Assembly (NCBI RefSeq): GCF_030272615.1
Contig: NC_081410.1
Coordinates: forward strand, 292,362,457-292,426,456
Source of the DNA: Cryptomeria japonica
Lineage: Eukaryota; Streptophyta; Pinopsida; Cupressales; Cupressaceae
Direction: 5' to 3'
DNA length: 64,000 nt
Shown in pieces: positions 58,269 through 64,000 of the stretch. The first letter of the stretch is position 1. Each line of letters opens with the position of its first letter. The notes below the pieces were generated by a model, which saw nothing but the letters and a program-made list of their open reading frames with translations, was not told the DNA's origin and ran no database searches. Both the position numbers and the translations under genes were made by a program.

Positions 58269-58609
58269 ATTTTTTTATATATATGGAAACAGGGTTATTC
58301 AGTGGTACTTTGTCATTGCTGGCAAAGGGGGAGAAGTATCTGGTTTTTGGTTTTAAAATTTTGATCTTCTGACACAGGGGGAGAAGTATTTGGTTTTGAA
58401 ATTTTGATATATGCTTCGATATATGCTATATGCTCTGATGTCTCAATGATTATGCTCTGTATGCAAAATTGCTATACACTATGTTGATTAAGGGATAGTG
58501 TATATGCTTAGGGGGAGCAATTTTGTTAATGGCAAGTTTTTGTTGTAAAACACTTAGATGTCAAAATTTTATTTTCCTAAGTGTTGTCGTCAATGCCAAA
58601 GGGGGAGAT
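58269..58609 (+). other. G 3' untranslated region with repeated PPT-like tracts
   Basis: The working PPT ccaaagggggagat is at 58596-58609, next to the LTR. Similar tracts occur at 58322-58335 (gcaaagggggagaa), 58375-58386 (cagggggagaag) and 58510-58519 (agggggagca). The first two are followed by the same gtat(c/t)tggtttt word, so this region contains a partial tandem duplication. Confidence 0.8.
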
Positions 58610-59769
58610 TGTTGGCATTTTTGTTTATTTATGTTGTGATTGTCATTGATGGACAAACACTTGTATTGAGATCCCCTTTATATGTATGAGCTCAAGCTCA
58701 ACCGGTATTTGTTCCAACCGGTATGTTATATTCTAGTCTTTAGACTAGTGGTGATTTTGCAGAATGTGTTTCCTGGTCTGAAGTGACATATCAACCCCAA
58801 GTGGTTCATTGATCTCAAGTGGTACGAAGGAGAAAAGTGGCACAACACATTCTTACTAGTCTTCATTTTTGTCAAATTGGCAACCGGTATTTTGTATGAA
58901 CTGGTAATACTCTATGATGAGTTACCAATCGGCATTTTGTGATGAGTTACCAATCCACCAATTGTTTGACGGTGCTTTTTGTGTCATGTTACTGAGAATG
59001 TTTAGATTCATTGAACCTAGGAAATTGTAATGTAATCTTATTAGACCGACATGAAATTAGATTCCTTTAAAAGGACATCATGTCTAGGGTTTTAAGTTGT
59101 TGCTGAAAGGGTTAATGTCGTGCTAGGGTTTAAGGTGGTTGTTGAGTTGTTGTAAGAACGATCTTATTTGAGAAGATCAAGTTGTAACTGTGAGAGAGAT
59201 AGAGAAGACTGAAGTAATGCTGGAATGCATTAACTGTGAGCAATACTGGATCTAACCAAGTAGTTTGTGCTATTAGATAGATCAAACACTTGTTGATTAC
59301 TCACATCTTTGACAAGTCTATAGCCCTTAACTGAGTAGGCCTCAAAGCCTTTGTAAAATCCTCTAACAAGGTGGTTCACACCCATGAATGTAAAATCCTC
59401 TAACAAGGTAGTCTTTAATTAGACTTATCTCCTAACAGAGATTGAGATTCCTAACAGGATTTGTTCTAGTGAAGAACATTGTAAGACCTTAACCGGTCTA
59501 ACCTTAACCGGTCTGGTTTCTATTCTACAGATAGTGACTTGTGACTTCCATCTCACCGTGGTTTTTCCTAGTTGGGTTTCCATGTCAAATATATTGTGTT
59601 ATGGTTGTATTGCTTTTGTGGGTGAATGCTTTATTATCATTTTGGTTTGCAAGTGTGGTAATCGGTCTAACTGATAGATTGCTTTACTGATTTATCTTTA
59701 GACTATGTAAGTGTTTTTGTGCAGTGATTTTTGGCATACTAATTCACCCCCCCCTCTTAGTATTCATCA
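58610..59769 (+). repeat. G 3' LTR
   Basis: 1,160 bp partner of 52590-53767, starts TGTTGGCATTTTTG, ends TTAGTATTCATCA. Followed by TGTAT, the near copy of CGTAT before G. Confidence 0.95.
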
Positions 59770-59774
59770 TGTAT

Positions 59775-59932
59775 ATCCATATGGTCTTGCCTATATAAGC
59801 ACACCTATATTCATTGTATTGGTTAATCCAGTTGATCATTTGCATATTAATGAATATATAATTTGTTCTTGTCATTCTTTTGTCTCTCTTTTATACTTTT
59901 CATTGTGCCGTTGATCTTGGCAAAATATGACA
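59775..59932 (+). repeat. L 5' LTR, right part
   Basis: Holds a TATA-like TATATAAG at 59792-59799, the likely promoter of L, and ends AAATATGACA next to the PBS. With 52298-52589 it makes a 450-bp LTR. Confidence 0.75.
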
Positions 59933-59948
59933 TGGTATTAGAGCCATT
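59933..59948 (+). promoter_or_regulatory. L primer binding site (tRNA-iMet)
   Basis: TGGTATTAGAGCCATT directly after the LTR end. It has one change (C to T) from the initiator tRNA-Met complement over the first 13 bases. Confidence 0.85.
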
Positions 59949-60790
59949 GGGGCTTCAATTTATTGGTTTTTGGAGACATCTTGGAAGGCTTATATTTTAG
60001 GATCTGAGGGATAGTGTTTTTTGGAGGCATCTTAGAGAATTTTTGACCTCACCATTGTGTCTGGGAGGCCGTTTCCATAAATATTGAGTATAAACTCGAC
60101 CTATTTTGGTGAAAATCGAATTTTGGGTGTTGGAGGAATTTTTTGCCCAATTCGGCAGCCAGTCAGCACTTAGTCAACATTTTTTGAAAAAAATTTAGAC
60201 CTCTCTCCATTGAGCAGTTTGGATTTTTGGGTCAATTTTGGAGGTCCATAAATTGCTCAATTTTTCTCCTTTTTGGGTGCAATTTTTTATTTTATTTGGG
60301 CTAATGTTTCATGCTCTTCGTAGTGGTGTGGTTATTTTCGAATTTTGGTGCACAGGTTTTTTGGAATTTTTGGATTCTCTCAGTTGTACCTATCCAATCC
60401 TCAATTTTGCAACTTCAAAGGCTTTGTTTGAGCTCATACGAACTCCTTTTTGGGTGTCATTTTTTTTGAAAGTGCATATTTTTTCATCAACTTTCATAAT
60501 ATATGATTAGATTTTAGAGATTTTGAGTGGAAATTGTACTTTCAGATATTGGTCTTATTTGGCCTATTTGGTACTTATTTGTTTGTGTCTCTTTTGGCCC
60601 TATTGAGGGAGTTGTAAAGTTGAAATCAAAAGTCCACTTTGCCATTTTTTGCAAGTGGGTCATTGTACATGCACTAAGTATAAAGTACTAAATCATCTTT
60701 TGGGGGGGTTCTTTGATTGAGTGAATTTGGGGGGGGGGTGTCTTGTGTGATTGTGCCTCTCTTTCCTTGTGCTCTTTCATTTTTGTTGCA
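59949..60790 (+). other. L untranslated leader
   Basis: About 840 bp without convincing coding; a 90-residue frame at 60238-60510 has no family features. Two G runs occur at about 60702-60708 and 60730-60739, close before the gag start. Confidence 0.6.
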
Positions 60791-61785
60791 ATGAGTCCTC
60801 ATAAATTTCCACCTTTAACTCCACATAATTATGCATTATGGAAAATTAAATTATGGAGCAAATTAATGGAAAAAGGTCTCACACATTACATAGATGGAAC
60901 TATAGCACCACCACCCGATCCTAAGGCTGATCCTAATCCTCAATTAGAATGGCTCACTAAGAATTGAAAGGATCTTGGAACTTTGTGTAAGTATGTATCA
61001 GATGACCTCATTTTTCACATTGAGAAGTGTACAACAATCAAAGAGGCTTGGGATATGTTTCAGAAATTGTATGGTCAAGTTGATGAAATCAGAGGTTACA
61101 AGATTGACACTGAGCTCACCAACTTGGATCCCAAGAGTTTTGATACAATCCAATATTATGTCACCAAAGCAAATGATCTAAGAGAAAATCTTAAGGATTG
61201 TCAAATTGACAAAAAGGATGCTCAGTTGATATTCAACTTGTTGGACAAGCTTGCACCAGAATATGTAGCATTTGTGTCTAGCTTCCAAACTCATCATTTG
61301 ACAATGGGGAGTTCCTACATTATGCCTTCATTTGATGCTTTCACAAAAATGTTGATATTGGAACAATCTAAGTTGTTGAACATGGGGGTTCTCAAGTCTT
61401 CAAATTCCAAGGCTTTGGTGGCTAATCAAGGGAGCCAAGGGAGTCAAGGCAAAGATTTCAAGAAGAAGAAGAAGCAATCTAAGTCAAAGCCATAGTAGGA
61501 AAAAGTGCAATCATCCTCTCCATCACAAGGTGATTTCTCATCCTCTTCCAAGAAGGGGACTCCACCTAAGAAGGATAAACCAACTTGTGCATATTGCATG
61601 AAGTATGGTCATGAAGAGTATCGATGCCACACCTAGCAAGTTGATGAGTTGACAAATCTTCTTAAGAAAAACAACATCAACTTGCCATCCACCTACACAA
61701 AGAAGGATTCATCTTCTTCCTCTTTCTTATAGTCAAAGGGAAAAGGGAAAGCATTTGTGGCAACAACAAGTTCTTCATAATAGTG
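60791..61785 (+). pseudogene. L gag (one Trp-to-stop change, then decay)
   Basis: ATG at 60791 (MSPHKFPPLTPHNYALWKIKLWSKLMEKGLTHYIDG), a copia gag (DUF4219/UBN2) start. A TGA at 60965-60967 stands where Trp is expected. The same frame then runs open to a TAG at 61493-61495: CKYVSDDLIFHIEKCTTIKEAWDMFQKLYG, MVxKANDLRENL-like helices and a KDFKKKKKQSKSKP basic tail. Past that stop the frame goes on with SSSPSQGDFSSSSKKGTPPKKDKPT and a zinc knuckle CAYCMKYGHEEYRC (about 61585-61627). It would form the capsid and bind RNA. Confidence 0.85.
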
Positions 61786-63302
61786 AATAATTGACTCAGG
61801 TGCCTCTTATCACATGGGTTCTACAAAGGATAGTTTTCTTCATTGGAGCCATCTAAGGTACCTCACATTTACATAGGTGATGATACACAAGTTGAGGTTT
61901 AAGGGAAAGGTTCAGTCTAAATGGATGATGAAATATTTGAGAATGTTCTTTATGTTCCTAACTTGTCTACCAATCTTCTCTCTATCTACCAAATCACTCA
62001 CTATGGGAATGGGAAAAAGGTTGAGTTTACACCTGATTCAATTGTGGTAAAGGAACTTGATGATGATGCCTTGGTAGCAATGAGACAAGTCAATGACAAC
62101 TCAAGGATTTATTCATTCTCCTACTTTGTGCCAAGTTCTCCTTCTAGGGCCTTGATTACTCATTCAAATTCAGAAAGTAAGCTATGGTATGAGCGGTTTG
62201 GTCACCTCAACTACCGCTATCTTCACCAGCTCACCACTAAAGATATGGTCACAGGTATACCTCGAATCAATTTTTCAGAGGGTGTATGTTCAGGTTGTCC
62301 CATGGGCAAGCATCTTGAGGATAAGTTTGATAAGGGGAAAGCTTGGAGAGATTTGGAATTTCTTCAACTTGTTCACAATGATGTAGTAGGTCCATTTCTA
62401 GCACCTTCATTTAGCAAGGCCCGCTATGTCCTCACCTTCATTAATGACTACTCTTGCTTCACCTGGGTCTACTTTCTCATTTGTAAGAGTAAAGTATTTG
62501 ATAGATGACTTCAAGACTCATGTGGAGAAGCAATCCAGGAAAGTGGTCAAGAGTATTCATACATATAATGGAAGGTAATATGTGAACAAGAGACTTGAGG
62601 ATTTTTGTACATTTGAGGGGATTGATTTTCAACATTCTATTGCATACACTCCACAACAGAACAGAGTTGCAGAGCGCAAGAATAGAACTCTCAAAGAAAT
62701 GGCTAGTTGTATGATACATGCATGTTCTCTTGATTCTGCCTTTTGGGTAGAGGCTATCACTTGTGCCACACACATCAAGAATTGGGTTCCTCACAAAGAT
62801 TTGCAAGGTATTACTCCTTTTGAGGCTTGGGCTGGTAGGAAACCAGTTGTGAGACATTTGAGAGTTTTTGGGTGTCTAGCATGGGCTCGCATACCTCTGC
62901 AAAAACGTAAGGCATTGGAACCTCAGAGTCGGCCTTGCATATTTGTTGGATATCCTGAGGGTGTTAAGGCATATAGATTGATGTATCCTAAGACACATGA
63001 GGTGTTTATTGAGAGGAGTATTCACTTTGAGGAAATCTCTCCTAGATTAGCCTCTCTACCTCCTCCACCTTCCTCCATTATGGATAGTGATGCTAGTGAT
63101 TCAGATGATGAGACTCCTTCAACTCCAACTCGTAGGGTTACACCTCTATAGGGTCCACTTGTAGTTGAGGAGCCTCGTTCTCCACCTCCACCTAGACCTC
63201 ATTGGGCTTGATAGACAATTGAGTCTATGGGTTCTCTTGTTGGGGATCCTTTAGATACATAGAGGAATTGATCACAACATTAGGACATTCCACATGCATT
63301 CA
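61786..63302 (+). pseudogene. L protease start and integrase (broken)
   Basis: IIDSGASYHMGS at about 61787-61822 is an intact copia protease active site. After a frameshift near 61845 the frame 61921-62508 carries NVLYVPNLSTNLLSI (protease end), GAG-pre-integrase with WYERFGHLNY (first His replaced by Tyr) and CSGCPMGKH, and the core start LTFINDYSCFTWVYF. A further frameshift near 62508 leads to 62582-63151: HTYNGR-stop before it (second catalytic Asp is Tyr), QQNRVAERKNRTLKEMA with the Glu, AFWVEAITCATHIKNWVPHK, FEAWAGRKPVVRHLRVFGCLAW and the acidic DASDSDDETPSTPTRR linker. Recognisable linker (PPPPRPHWA, QTIESMGSL) continues to about 63300. Confidence 0.82.
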
Positions 63303-64000
63303 TTGCTACCGGTTCAGCAAGTTGATCAGCAATTACCTATCCTTTTATGGCTTTTCGTTCCACATATTCAATGTCAAACTCTGTAAGGATCATGACCCAT
63401 TTTGCCAATCTTCCTATAAGTGTCACCTTATTGAGAAGATACTTGAGTGGATCAATTTTGACCACTAGCTTGATTGAATGTACTATCATGTAGTGTCTTA
63501 ATTTTTGTGATGCAAAGACTAACACCAAGCATTCTTTTTCAATTATAGTGTAGTTCATTTCATAAGACACCAATGTTGTGCTGATGTAATAAATAGCTCG
63601 ATCCGTTTTATTGTCATCTTGTTGCACCAGAAGTGCCCCCAGTGATGAATCAATTGCTGATATATATAGGATTAGTGGTTTACCCTGAATTGGTGGCATC
63701 AATATCAGTGGATTTGATAGGTACTCTTTTATCTGTTGAAGATGTTGTTTGAACTGCTGATCCCAGTTGTATATTACTCCTTTTCTCAATACCTTTGTGA
63801 AAGGTTGAGCTTTGTCTGCTAGTTGAGAAATGAATCATCTGATGCATTGGAGATGTCCTTGTAGACTTCTCATTTGACTGATGTTCTTCAGAGGTGGCAT
63901 TTCCATTATAGCTTGGACCTTCTCAGGATCAACCTCGATTCCCTTCTTTGAAATGATATAGCCAAGTAGTTTATTAGATGTCACTCTGAATGCACACTTC
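63303..64000 (-). pseudogene. N: gypsy RT thumb and RNase H (Tat-like), runs off the window
   Basis: Minus strand, almost one open frame. The right part (63790-64000) reads AFRVTSNKLLGYIISKKGIEVDPEKVQAIMEMPPLKN, the RT thumb, with a TGA near 63832. 63337-63789 has NWDQQFKQHLQQIKEYLSNPLILMPP, then RNase H: LILYISAIDSSLGALLVQQDD, YYISTTLVSYEMNYTIIEKECLVLVFASQKLRHY and GRLAKWVMILTEFDIEYVERKAIKG, then ADQLAEP after a stop. The wording of the RNase H part is typical of the Tat/Ogre branch of Ty3/gypsy, as I know the family. The catalytic Asp of the YxSATD motif is kept, with Ile in place of Thr before it. The left join to L is near 63303. Confidence 0.8.

Larger units (their letters stand above)
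52590..59769 (+). mobile_element. G: non-autonomous LTR element with gag and a long unknown frame
   Basis: LTRs are 52590-53767 and 58610-59769. The PBS is at 53770-53785 and the PPT at 58596-58609. The flanking 5-mers CGTAT (52585-52589) and TGTAT (59770-59774) differ by one C/T. Internal coding is gag (53818-54774) and one long frame (54852-58268). No protease, integrase, RT or RNase H motif was found in any frame. The LTR ends (TGTTGG, C-tract plus CTCTTAG) and PPT resemble those of A, B and I. The element was therefore probably moved by pol from copia relatives (inference). Confidence 0.9.
52298..63302 (+). mobile_element. L: Ty1/copia element holding G in its 5' LTR
   Basis: Plus strand: 5' LTR in two parts (52298-52589 and 59775-59932) around G, PBS (59933-59948), leader, gag, protease and integrase (60791 to about 63300). 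The RT part is not seen; N begins near 63303. The protease-before-integrase order and the motif types are copia. Removing G (52590-59769) and one five-base repeat gives a 450-bp LTR. Confidence 0.82.

Noticed and set aside
60238-60510. 90-residue frame in L's leader
   Set aside because: No homology that I recognise, between PBS and gag where copia elements have untranslated leader.
1-64000. Host genes, tRNA or rRNA genes
   Set aside because: None seen on either strand. The tRNA-like words are primer binding sites next to LTR ends.

Overview
The window looks like one block of plant nuclear repeat DNA made almost entirely of LTR retrotransposons inserted into one another. I found no host protein gene, rRNA, tRNA or CRISPR array. 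All long reading frames are gag or pol remnants of Ty1/copia (order PR-IN-RT-RH) or Ty3/gypsy (order RT-RH-IN) elements, or belong to one element with no pol. Every visible primer binding site matches the 3' end of plant initiator tRNA-Met (TGGTATCAGAGC and variants). The very large, decayed, gene-free nest with kilobase-long LTRs suggests a gymnosperm, probably a conifer; this is inference, with no diagnostic gene. I name the elements E1, A, B, C, D, F, G, H, I, J, K, L and N for this report.

Layout. E1 (345-7089, minus) is a complete copia element with a perfect GATAA target duplication, inserted in older repeat DNA (1-344 and 7095-7870). A (about 7871-40057, plus, copia, 5' end missing) carries two large insertions. 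B (9373-23265, minus, copia, AATCT duplication) splits its integrase, and D (26715-39780, minus, gypsy with about 4.1 kb LTRs) splits its 3' LTR. B is itself split by C (12563-20446), a gypsy copy whose pol is present twice in opposite orientations. A ends at 40057 against F (40058-44737, minus, copia-type gag with a 2.5 kb LTR). F lies against H (44738 to about 46110, minus, gypsy gag). H's LTR is cut by I (about 46111-51054, minus, copia), which holds a probable solo LTR J (48811-49940). K (from 51055, plus, LTR and gag start) cuts I; L (from 52298, plus, copia) cuts K. G (52590-59769, plus) sits inside the 5' LTR of L. N (63303-64000, minus, gypsy, Tat-like RNase H) ends the window. The inferred chain of insertions is H, F, A, then B (holding C) and D on one side, and H, I, K, L, G on the other.

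The most interesting object is G. It has both LTRs, a PBS, a PPT and a near-matching target duplication, but no pol. It carries a coiled-coil/zinc-knuckle gag frame and a second frame of about 1,138 codons (54852-58268) that I cannot assign to any family. That frame stays in one phase throughout and is broken only by about 20 stop codons, nearly all TAG and none TAA. This pattern fits decay by C-to-T change at methylated CAG rather than random mutation. G is a good candidate for a non-autonomous, gag-plus-accessory-protein lineage mobilised by pol from related copia elements.

Most pol genes here are dead: protease, integrase and zinc-knuckle residues are lost and frames are broken. None of the elements looks autonomous as read.
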